DNA of 64,000 nucleotides from contig NC_056049.1 in the NCBI RefSeq assembly GCF_004379255.2, forward strand, positions 22,056,063 through 22,120,062, in the 5' to 3' direction. The notes beneath the pieces are model-generated. The model ran no database searches, was not told the origin of the DNA, and was given only the letters and a program-made list of their open reading frames with translations. The stretch is from Salvia splendens (taxonomy: Eukaryota; Streptophyta; Magnoliopsida; Lamiales; Lamiaceae). Made by a program: the position numbers and the translations under genes. This document shows positions 1 through 25,518 of this stretch, in pieces (within the stretch, counting starts at the first letter, position 1; each line of letters starts with the position of its first letter).

Positions 1-1088
1 GGTGCGTAGGACCAGAAGAGACGGACTACATCCTCAGAGAAGTTCATGAAGGATCGTGCGGCAGCCACATCGGAGCTAGAGCTTTAGCTAAAAAAGTTCT
101 GAGATGGGGATATTATTGGCCAACCTTGGTACAAGAAGCAGTGCAGCTCGTCAAGACATGCCCGAAGTGCCAAATCCATGCAAATATCCCAAGGATGCCG
201 CAGACCGATCTATCCACTATGCAAAGCCCTTGGCCTTTCATGCAATGGGGCATAGACATAGTGGGACCACTTCCTCAAGCTCCTCGGCAAATGAAATTCC
301 TAATCGTTGCCGTGGACTACTTTACGAAGTGGGTGGAAGCTGAACCATTAGCTACGATAACGAGCTCGAAGGCATTGGATTTCGTCTGGAAGAACATAGT
401 GTGCCGATTTGGCATACCCCACATCCTCATCTCGGATAACGGGACTCAGTTCACCGACAAGACGTTCAAGAATTGGTGCCAAGAGCTGAATATTCAACAG
501 CGGTTCACTTCGGTCTCTCATCCACAAGCAAACGGACAAACGGAGGTAACAAATCGTATCCTGGTGAAAGGGTTAAAAGCTCGGTTAGAACAAGCCAAAG
601 GACAATGGGTAGAAAATCTCCCTCAAGTCCTATGGTCCTACCGAACTACACCCACAACCTCCAACGGTGAAACTCCGTACAGTCTGGTGTACGGCACTGA
701 AGCCGTAATTCCGGTGGAGATCGGCGTACCCAGTCCCCGAACTCTAAATTTCTCCTCAGAAATAAATGACGACGGACTGAGAGCCGAGCTAGATCTTGCC
801 GAAGAAAGAAGAGAATTGGCATGCATAAAAGCAGCCAAGTACAAGGAGCAAGTAGCCCGGTATTACAACCAAAGGGTGAAGAAGCTGCAATTTCAAGTGG
901 GAGATCTCGTCTTGAGAAACAACGAAGCAAGCCGAGCAGAAAAGCTGGGCAAGCTCGAACCCACATGGGAAGGTCCGTATCGGGTGTCAGAAGTCCTCGG
1001 CAAAGGGTCTTACAAATTGGCTCACATGTCAGGAGAACAGGTACCCCGAACATGGCACATTTCCAACCTCAAAAAGTTCCATTTGTAA
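1..1088 (+). CDS. Partial Tat-lineage Ty3/gypsy pol (integrase end)
   Basis: The reading frame is open from the window edge (first full codon at base 3) to a TAA ending at 1088, so the polyprotein is cut by the window and not by a mutation. It holds the integrase HHCC zinc finger, the catalytic core (a GIDIVGPLP strand, then SDNGTQF, then HPQANGQTEV) and the C-terminal GDLVLRN...WEGPYRV module, with no chromodomain after it. It aligns without any indel to 56491-57578 of the intact element in this window and differs only by scattered substitutions, so both belong to one family. Integrase inserts the cDNA copy into chromosomes. Whether the missing 5' part is intact cannot be seen. Confidence 0.95.
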   Translation, partial: CVGPEETDYILREVHEGSCGSHIGARALAKKVLRWGYYWPTLVQEAVQLVKTCPKCQIHANIPRMPQTDLSTMQSPWPFMQWGIDIVGPLPQAPRQMKFLIVAVDYFTKWVEAEPLATITSSKALDFVWKNIVCRFGIPHILISDNGTQFTDKTFKNWCQELNIQQRFTSVSHPQANGQTEVTNRILVKGLKARLEQAKGQWVENLPQVLWSYRTTPTTSNGETPYSLVYGTEAVIPVEIGVPSPRTLNFSSEINDDGLRAELDLAEERRELACIKAAKYKEQVARYYNQRVKKLQFQVGDLVLRNNEASRAEKLGKLEPTWEGPYRVSEVLGKGSYKLAHMSGEQVPRTWHISNLKKFHL

Positions 1089-1821
1089 GAGACAGTCCGG
1101 TCAGTCAGTCTTGAGTCCTGTTCAGTCAATGTGCTTTATTTGGTTTACTTGGTCTTTATTTGTCTCTGTGCGTTTTGTCTGTGTGTTTTGTCTGTCTCTG
1201 TGCGTGTCGTCTCTTACAAATGTTACTGAGGTATCTTGTTCTTCGAAGGCTGATCCCCTTCTTAGAACATATATAAGCCCACGATTGTGAGTCAAAGCTT
1301 CTACAGAAGATACAAGACCACAATTCAGCTTAAACAAGCAGTTCGTCTGAAACGAGCTGCAACAAGCCAACGATTGTGAGTCAAAGCTTCTACAGAAGAT
1401 ACAAGACCACAATTCAGCTTAAACAAGCAGTTCGTCTGAAACGAGCTGCAATAAGCCAACGATTGTGAAGTCCAAGCTTCTAAAGAGGATACAAGACCAC
1501 AATTCGGCTTAAAAATCAAGCACTTCGTCTGAAACGAACTGCAACGAAAGTCCGATTCTCGCGATAAAACTTGCCTGAATTAGGACAAGGGAAAGTCCGA
1601 TCCACGCGATAAAACTCGCCGAATTAGGACAAGGGAAAGTCCGATCCCCAAATTAGGACAACGGAAAGTTCGATCCGAGCGATAAAACTCGCCAAATTAG
1701 GACACAAACCAAGTCCGGTCAAAGAAGAGTTCACTTCATCAGACCGAGGACAAACATCAACTCACCCCGTACCTTTATCCAGAATGCCGAAGTGATTCAC
1801 TTCACTTTTCGGGGGGGGTAG
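1089..1821 (+). other. Retrotransposon internal 3' region, antisense gene deleted, ending in polypurine tract
   Basis: This is the non-coding segment between pol and the 3' LTR. In the intact relative the same interval is about 4.45 kb and carries an antisense gene; here it is only 733 bp. Homology to the left side of the intact copy (58.7 kb region) runs to about 1750, and homology to its extreme right side (61.95 kb region, around CCAGAATGCCGAAGTG) resumes by about 1770. About 3.2 kb is therefore missing. The segment ends in a G8 run at 1811-1818 followed by TAG, the polypurine tract that primes plus-strand synthesis just before the LTR. Confidence 0.8.
1281..1548 (+). repeat. About 89-bp tandem repeat, three copies, in element 3' region
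   Basis: Three successive copies begin near 1281, 1370 and 1459, each holding ACGATTGTGAGTC, a CAAGACCACAATTC block and TTCGTCTGAAACGA. The intact element has the matching array at about 57826-58085. Short tandem arrays downstream of pol are usual in Tat elements. Confidence 0.75.
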
Positions 1822-2500
1822 TGATGGAGTACGTACTAAACAAGCCCAACAGCAGTAAAGCCCATCAGCCTAAAGCCCAAGAAAGAGTATCAGTTCGGCA
1901 TGACTAAAGAGTATCAGTCCGGCATGACTAAAGAGTTCAGTTCGGCACAACCAAAGAGTTCGGCCCCAGCCTACAGCTCGGTAAAAGCCAACCAATCAAA
2001 CTCTGCTCTCAGGTCGGCATCAAGCTCTACTCTCAGATCGGCAAAAGCTGCTCGGCAATAATTCAGCAGTTCGGTCTCAGTATTCGACCGAACTAGGAAA
2101 TAGTGGACTCATGCAGGATTTCCACCTCCACTACACCCACGATCTATTTACTGGTGTCAAGCAGTCATTAACTCATGCAGGATAGTGGACCCATGCAAGA
2201 TCGCCACGATCTCCACGACATCCACTACCTAGTAAATAGCTGCATGCCACGATCTTGGTCCTTTGTATAAGTAGAACCTAGATCAGATAGATAGGGTTAC
2301 ATTCTCTCGATCTCTAGAGATAAAATACAAAATAGCAAGTCTGTATTGTAAGCTGTAGAAAACAGATCAAGCAATACAACTCTGCCCTCTTTTCTTCCCG
2401 TGGACGTAGATTTACCTCAGTAAATCGAACCACGTAAATTCACCGTGTCGTGATCTATGTTTTCCAGCATTCACTACATCAAAAATTCGCCGATTCATCA
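1822..2500 (+). repeat. 3' LTR of the partial Tat element
   Basis: The LTR starts TGATGGAGTACG directly after the polypurine tract and ends ATTCGCCGATTCATCA, so it has TG...CA ends and the same terminal sequence as the LTRs at 51544 and 62029. It is 679 bp against 597 bp. The extra length comes largely from repeated AGTTCGGCATGACTAAAG-type units near its start. A TATAAGTA box near 2266 is the likely promoter. The 5' LTR lies outside the window, so its age cannot be judged. Confidence 0.88.
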
Positions 2501-2762
2501 TGGGACTAGAGACTTTAGACACTAGATAATTTTGTATAGATTCACTTAAAAATTCATAGACATACATATGAAATACTGATATTTGTAGTTTTATTGTGGG
2601 ACTAGAAACTTTAGACACTAGATAATTTTGTATAGATTCACTTAAAAAATCATACACATATGTATGAAATACTGATATTTGTAGTTTTATTTTGTGGGAC
2701 GACAGACTTTAGACACTAGATAATTTTGTATAGATTCACTTAAAAAATTCATATATATTCAT
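2501..2762. repeat. About 97-bp tandem repeat abutting the LTR end
   Basis: About 2.6 copies of a unit beginning TGGGACTAGAGACTTTAG start exactly at the base after the LTR, with restarts near 2597 and 2695. The copies share ACACTAGATAATTTTGTAT and diverge slightly in the second half. The unit does not occur inside the element, so it looks like flanking host DNA. Confidence 0.8.
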
Positions 2763-4625
2763 CAAGTTACTTTCTGAAAACGTTTTCCTATTATAATGTT
2801 TAGACAAAAAGTGGAGTATTAGGCAAAAAATTGTACTGTGAATTAAAATATTTATCCCTTTTTTACCCTTATAAATACTTTTTCAATTAATTTTCTTATA
2901 ATTTAACAATCTAATTGTTTATCTTTAATAAATAAAATGTGATCAAATAAGCTTTATTTGTCGACACCACAAAAGCCAAGCCCTGTTGATCTTGATTCGG
3001 CTAATTTGATAGAGATGGATCAACTAACGATGCAATCATTCAACCGAATGAAGAAGCCGGAAAATATGCGATCAATTGATAAGATAAATAGAGTTGTTGA
3101 TATTTATAAGTTATGGTAATAAAGATTAAGAAGAGATAATAAGTAATTTAACTAAGTTGGGCTGGAAATTTAGTGCTAATTTTATACAACACTTTAGTTT
3201 AATAATGTTTTAAAAGTTAACATGTCACTTGCAAATATCTTCTACTAATTACTACAACTTTGTTAAGAGCATCAGCAATGGAACCCGTTCATTCGGAATT
3301 CCGACCGGCATGCCGGAATTCCGCGGCGGACGTCCGCCATTGTGCATGGTATGCACGGATACGGAATTCCGCCGAGGACACTGCAGTTCCGCGACGTTAC
3401 GCAGAATTTCGTCGCGACGGGCGTGCGGACGTCCGCCATTGCGTTGACTCCCACGGACGTCCGCGCGGAATTCCCGTTTATTGCATTATTTTTTTTAAAA
3501 AATTTTAATTCCGGAAATTGTTTAATTTGTGAATTTGTGGTTTTTTTAATTGTGGGAAGTCCTTGGGGATGTCCGCCACTGTGCAGTGGGAAGTCCTTAT
3601 GACGTAGCAGTGCAGTGAGAAGTCCGTATAATGTGATAGGTGGTGTTTTTGGAAATTCCGCGCCACTGGTGATGCTCCCATTCTCTAATATAACTATACT
3701 TGATGATGGATCAAGAATGGTTGAATGAAGAATTGTTAAGTAGGTTGGTTCATTCTAGCCCAACTCAAACCCAATCAAATTGAAGTCGGATTGATCCAGC
3801 CCACAATTATATTGGGCTAGGTTTTCTTTTATCAATCTGGACCCCACTTAAGCGCTACTATGTTGTGTTGTAATTAGTTTTTTTTTATGAAGGTGTGCAT
3901 TTGACTTTTTTTTGTGCAATTTAAAATTTTGGTATTTTTTACCCTTAACATACGAGTGAATTCATTAATGTAATAACAATTTTTATCCTTAACCAAGAAA
4001 TTTTTTAATATTGTCTTAAAATAATAAACATGACTTGAATCATATTGTTCAATAGTAACAAAACTGAAATGCACGTCTAATCCTTTTCTTTTGTTATATT
4101 TTTAATTTTTCCGTGTGCTCTTCGAGACTAACGTTGATTTATTTTAATTTTTAGTGGTATATTTTATTATCAACACATGACTAAATTCATTTATGTGAAT
4201 TACTTTTTTACATTGACCACTAATTCTTAATTCCGTTTTAAAAAATAAAATGACTTAAAAAATAAAATAAAATTAGATTTATAAATAAGCACTTACCAAT
4301 CTAATTACCATAACAAATACAATCACGTGTATTTTATTTTTCAATCACTGAGTGTCATCATTTTATTTTGTAAAACATGTTTTCTTCTGTTTATAATTTA
4401 TAGCCTTACGATATCATAAATCATTACTAGGATAAGGTGATTAGCTTTGATCTTCTTCAAAAAAATAAAGTGTTTTACAAAAATTAAATGAAAATATTAA
4501 TCTAAAAAAAGTGTTCTCTGTTTTATGAAACAGCACAGTATCTCATCCCTTCCAATCCCATTCCACCCTCAGCGCTCGGCGCTCACTGCTGTTTTGCTAT
4601 CCACAATCCTCACTTCGTTTGCTCA
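2763..4625. other. AT-rich intergenic region
   Basis: No coding region is supported here. Apart from the MITE at 3267-3677 it is AT-rich DNA with poly-A/T runs. The last ~120 bases upstream of 4626 are richer in C (CCAATCCCATTCCACC) and probably hold the promoter and 5' UTR of the glycyl-tRNA synthetase gene. No clear TATA box is visible. Confidence 0.6.
3267..3677. mobile_element. PIF/Harbinger-like MITE
   Basis: The left end GAGCATCAGCAATGG follows a TAA at 3264-3266, and the right end CCACTGGTGATGCTC is its imperfect inverse. The interior is GC-rich with palindromes such as GGCGGACGTCCGCC and has no transposase. The right boundary is uncertain: a TAA also occurs at 3686-3688 after GAGAATGG-like sequence, so the element may extend to 3685. 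Confidence 0.65.
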
Positions 4626-20887
<16,262 letters not shown>

Positions 20888-21544
20888 AACTAGTCACGTC
20901 TAACTTACAAAGCTCAGTTTGTGGAACCGTTTCAATAGAAAACGAGAGAGCAAGGTCGTCAGCAACAGGAAAACTACGGCTAGCACGTGTAAGTTTTGCG
21001 AGGCTCGTAAGGTATAGCTTAGAAGTCAATTTATTCTTCCTCATTTGCCTTCAATATATTGAATCATGAAATCTGAAACATTTTTTCTAGTCATATGGCT
21101 TTGAGTAGCACTTGTGTGGATTATAGTATCATAGAATAAGACGTACCCAACAACTACCGATTTTTTAGCATTTTGGCTTTAATATTATGTCGTCGTTTAT
21201 TATACACATTTTATAGCTACACTCCCTACCTATTTCTCTGCAATCTCAGCGCATCACTCTGCCTTTTATGCACTTTTATTTTGTGTGTTAGGTGGAGAGA
21301 ATAAAGTGGAGTAAAAGAGATGGAATAAAATAGAGATAAAATAGTTTCTATTTTAGTAATGAGTCAATTTGGGTGAGACAAATTAAAAAGGAAAGTGAGT
21401 CATTTTTTATGGGACGGATGGAGTACTATATTTGAAGATACAAAACCACACTCCACTGTGTATGATGTATAAGTTCACGCAGTAAAATGCAAGTTCATTA
21501 GTAACATGAGAAGTAAACTAAACAATAAATCCTTTCATTTCTAA
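20888..21544. other. 3' flank of GlyRS gene and intergenic DNA
   Basis: No gene seen. The stretch begins with the probable 3' UTR after the TAA at 20885-20887. From about 21223 to 21425 it resembles a decayed Stowaway-type MITE: the right end is GGGACGGATGGAG before TAC, and a weak left end ACTCCCTACC lies near 21221. Confidence 0.5.
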
Positions 21545-22120
21545 GAGCATTAGCAATGGTTGGCCAATGGGAGGGCCTTCCCCATCGGCCTCATCGGCCA
21601 ACCATTGCAGCGAGAGGGCCTTCCCAAGCCTCCCTCCGATGGGCCGATATATCGGCCATGGCCGTCGAAATGAGGCGATGATCGGCCATCCATTGTGGAG
21701 GATGGGCCGATCATCGGCCTCCCTCTTTTTTAAAATTTTTTTTATTCCATTTCTTCCACTATAAATATCACCTCCCATTCTTTACATTTTCCACACCAAC
21801 ATCTTATCTTCTCTTTATTTCTATGAGGCATAGGCACTGTTGCTTTATTTTTATTTTTAGTTTTATGTAAAATTTGTATCTCGTTGTATTCTATTTTCCA
21901 ATTTTGTAATACAATGAAGATTTGCATATTAATATTTTTGGATCTAAATTAATTTAATTTGATAACATATTAAATATAGAAGTGCTAAAAAATTAAAATA
22001 AAATGATGATGATGTGGAAATGAAATGAAATGGAATGGGAGGACCCTTTCATTGCATGGAGATAGGCCCTTTGGCCAAATGCTGATGTGAAATGGGAGGG
22101 CCCAACCATCGCTAATGCTC
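21545..22120. mobile_element. PIF/Harbinger-like MITE with retained promoter
   Basis: A TAA duplication flanks it (21542-21544 and 22121-22123). The termini GAGCATTAGCAATGGTTGG and CCAACCATCGCTAATGCTC are near-perfect inverses. The interior has GGCCGATCATCGGCC-type palindromes and a TATAAATA at 21760-21767 followed by CACC, like the promoters of the two larger Harbinger elements here. No transposase is encoded. Confidence 0.82.
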
Positions 22121-22123
22121 TAA

Positions 22124-22704
22124 GGGCATTGGCAATGGGAGCCGATCGCAAGGGCCGAGCGATCGGCTCCCTCATCGGCTATCTAAGGCTCCCATTGTGG
22201 AGCAAGGGCTGATGGCCACTCACATGGGCTCCTCCCCAAAGACCGATAGATCGGCTAAGCCGATCTCCTATTCTTTTTTTTGTTTTGTTTTTATTTATTT
22301 TTTATCCCATATATATGCTCTATTCTCCACTAATTATTCATATTCACCCCATTTCATTTTATCTCACTCTACATTTTACTTCTCTCTAGTCACAATGTTT
22401 TCAATATTTTTATCAATATTTTTTGTTTGTTTTTTTCTATAATTTTTTTAAATGTAAGATATTTTTTAATAAAATTTATTTTTCATTGAGTTGTCTTTAT
22501 TTCTTGTTATTTTATATCATTTTATTTCTTACTAAATTAAAAGTGAAAAATATAAAATAGTTATGATGTGGAAATGAGATAGTCTCTGGGATGTGCTCTC
22601 ATTGCAGGGAGATAGGCTCTGGGATGTGCCTGCTGACGTGACATGAAAAAATAGAAATAGACTCTGAGATGGGCTCCGGAGATAGGCTCTTATTGTGAAT
22701 GCAG
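22124..22704. mobile_element. Second PIF/Harbinger-like MITE, abutting the first
   Basis: It begins GGGCATTGGCAATGGGAGCC immediately after the TAA of the preceding MITE and ends near GGCTCTTATTGTGAATGCAG, an imperfect inverse. The 3' flank is TAC where TAA would be expected, so the right boundary is less sure. The interior carries diverged repeats of GGAGATAGGCTCTGGGATG. No coding capacity. Confidence 0.6.
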
Positions 22705-23341
22705 TACGGAATAGGGATCCACGTACAAATCAATGAGTCATAACAGGAAAGATCAACCGGCTAAGTCCCATGTTCGTGCTGGCACAACTCTTATAACTTG
22801 CAATCGTCAAAGTGGCTAATTCGCGGGAGTAACCAGCCAACCGCAATGGGGCCTTCATTGACGATGGTGTATTCGTGCAAGTCCCTGGCTCCGCCGCTGC
22901 ACAGCTCTTATGGCGCGCACTTCACACCACATCTACACGACTACACATAAAGCTATAATTTTTTGGGTGGCTCATTTTGCACAAGTTTTTGGCTGGTTCA
23001 TCTGTGTAGGACTCGATATGTTTTTTTTTTTTTGCAGTTTTATGAGACCAATTTTTGAATTTTAAACCGTGATTGAAAGTTAAATTTTGCTGGAACCTTC
23101 GAATGTGGATCAAAATATATTATTTAGAACTAAAAGCTAGCACTCTTAAAATATATAACACCAAAAAGTTTTTTCATATGCACTGTTAAATTTTGATCAA
23201 AAGGTAGCATTCTTAAAATGTTCACACTCCATATGAAACAAGATTAATACATAATAAGGTAAAATCTCAATATTTTTTAATGAATATATTTTTTACATAA
23301 TTCAGTTCATATTATTCAGATCGAATGCGACTCACATGGAA
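22705..23341. other. Intergenic DNA
   Basis: No gene or recognisable element is supported. The left third is GC-moderate (CGCAATGGGGCCTTC, GGCTCCGCCGCTGCAC) and the rest is AT-rich. Confidence 0.5.
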
Positions 23342-23455
<114 letters not shown>

Positions 23456-23742
23456 GATTTAATTTTGTTGATTTGATTAAGAGCGTCCACTATAATGTGG
23501 ACGCGGCTATAGCCGCGAGCGGGGCGGAAGCGGGGCGACTTATAGTGGGAAGGGTGTCCGCCGCGGGGGTGGACGCGGCGGGTGGGGGAAGGGGCGGCGG
23601 ACGCGGAATCGCCGTGTGCGGGGCGAGGACGCGGCGGGGGGGCTATAGCCGCGCCTATAGGCGCGGCACCTATAGTGGCACGAAGATAAAGCCGCGGCGG
23701 TTGCATGCGAATTTAAATTTTTTTTTTACACTTCAATTCACC

Positions 23743-23750
23743 TATAAATA
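23743..23750 (+). promoter_or_regulatory. TATA box of the Harbinger transposase gene
   Basis: TATAAATA within CCTATAAATACACC, 82 bases before the transposase ATG at 23832. The same motif and following CACC occur in the ORF1 element (43866-43873, reverse) and in the MITE at 21760-21767. Confidence 0.6.
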
Positions 23751-23831
23751 CACCCCACTCCATTCATTATTTTCACACCATTCAAACACAACATCTATAC
23801 AAATTTCTCTCACTACAATTTGGGGTCGGAA

Positions 23832-25114
23832 ATGAACAATTTGTAGAGAGACAACTGGAATGCTCTGATTCAACAGGTGCAACACCAGGCCGCCCAGGAG
23901 GTAGCGGCCCGTTTGGCGGAGGAGGCAGAGGATGCGGAGGATCCGATCCCTCGCACCATTACTCATCGGCGGACAATCCCACGAGATCACGTCGGTGCTC
24001 ACCAACGTTTAATGGATGATTACTTCGATCATAACCCCTGTTATCCACCCGAGATATTCCGTCGGAGATTCAGGATGTCACAGCGGCTGTTCAACTATAT
24101 AGCGACGAATTTGGCGGAGCGTTACCGGTGCTTCACCCTCCGGCGTGATGCGGCTGGCCGGATCGGGCTGTCCACACAACAGAAGTGCACCGCTGCAATC
24201 CGACAGCTTGCCTACGCTGGACCAGCGGACATGTTCGATGAATACCTACAGATGAGTGAGACGACTAGCCTCACGGTGCTTAGGCAGTTCTGTAAGGGGA
24301 TCCGGGAAATTTTCGGTGGGGAGTTTCTACGGAAGCCCAACCCGGATGAGTGTCAGCGCCTACTTGATATGCACGGGTCGGTGCACGGCTTCCCAGGAAT
24401 GTTAGGAAGCATCGATTGCATGCATTGGGAGTGGAGGAACTGCCCCGTGGCATGGAAAGGCCAGTTCACTACTGGATTCAAAAGCAAACATCCAACGATG
24501 ATACTGGAAGCCGTTGCGGACTACCGTCTGAAGATCTGGCATGCGTATTTCGGCGTGGCAGGTTCGAACAACGACATCAATGTTCTTCAGTCGTCGCCTC
24601 TCTTCAACGAGGAGTGCCGGGGGGAGGGACCAGAAATCAGCTTCGTAGCCAACGGCACGCAGTACAGTAGGGGATACTATTTGGCTGATGGAATATATCC
24701 GCGGTGGCCCGTATTCGTGAAGACTGTCCGCCAACCGGTAGGACCGAAGAAACAATATTTTGCGCGCAACACAAGAGAGTGCTAGGAAGGACGTTGAGCG
24801 GGCTTTTGGTGTCCTCCAATCGCGGTGGGCTATTATACGGTGTCCGGCACGAGTTTGGCACGAAGATGATGTCGCGAATATTATGTTAGCCTGTATCATA
24901 TTGCATAATATGATAATAGAAGATGAAGGATTTGCGGCAGAGCGATGGGCGCCGGAAGAGGGTGCAAGTACAAGTCACGGTGGGCGTACCACGGAGCAAT
25001 GAATATTTGATCCAACGCTTCGCTGATATGCGCAGGACCACATCACATAACACACTGCAGGCCGATTTGATTGAAGAAGTGTGGGCACGTAGGGGAGGTA
25101 GTAGCGTTGTGTAA
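23832..25114 (+). pseudogene. Harbinger transposase (DDE_Tnp_4 / Plant_tran family), broken
   Basis: This enzyme would cut and join transposon ends. From the ATG at 23832 the fifth codon is TAG (23844-23846). The frame then stays open to 24785 and includes the DNA-binding N-terminal part and two DDE aspartates, in GSIDCMHWEW and AGSNNDINVL. Around 24760-24780 the homology moves to another frame, which holds the third acidic residue in KDVERAFGVLQ and HNMI. Near 25000 it moves again to the frame encoding the C-terminal HNTLQADLIEEVW. One stop and two frameshifts make a functional product unlikely. Homology over all three pieces is to HARBI1-like plant transposases. Confidence 0.9.
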
Positions 25115-25518
25115 ACTTGGTAGTGATTTGTACTAGATTCAATGTAGTGTGTGATTTTAATTTTAATTTAGTGTGTAATTCTAATTTTACTTTTAATTTG
25201 TATTTTATTTTTATTTTTATTTTTATTTTTAGTTCGTATAGTTGGCTTCTTCTAATCCACTAAGAGCCCGATAAATTTGTTCATAATTACTTGAAATATT
25301 ATAAAATGAAAGTTGATTATAAAATTTGGGGGCTATTGGAGGTGTCCACTATAGTGGCGGACACAAAATTTTGGGGCTATGGACAATAAAATTGGGGCTA
25401 TGGAAAAAAACTGGGGCTATTGGGCGTGTCCGCCTTATAGTGGACACCCTAATGTTTATGGCCGTAGCCATCGCCGCCCCAAATCAGTAAAACTCGTAAT
25501 CCTCCGCCACCTCCGCCG

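Larger units (their letters stand above)
23481..25449 (+). mobile_element. PIF/Harbinger element with transposase only
   Basis: TAA target duplications lie at 23478-23480 and 25450-25452. The terminal repeats are GAGCGTCCACTATAA and the inverse of GGGTGTCCACTATAA (13 of 15 match). It is 1969 bp long. Subterminal GC-rich repeats (GGCTATAGCCGCG type) flank a TATA box and one transposase gene on +. The usual second gene of this superfamily, the Myb/SANT ORF1, is absent. Its right end lies 69 bases upstream of the ATG of the RWD-RING gene. Confidence 0.88.

Noticed and set aside
3229..3602. Overlapping frames on both strands around 3.3-3.6 kb
   Set aside because: They fall in the GC-rich palindromic interior of a MITE and overlap in all frames with no homology.
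24402..24899. 165-residue frame opposite the Harbinger transposase
   Set aside because: It is the reverse-strand shadow of the conserved transposase core.
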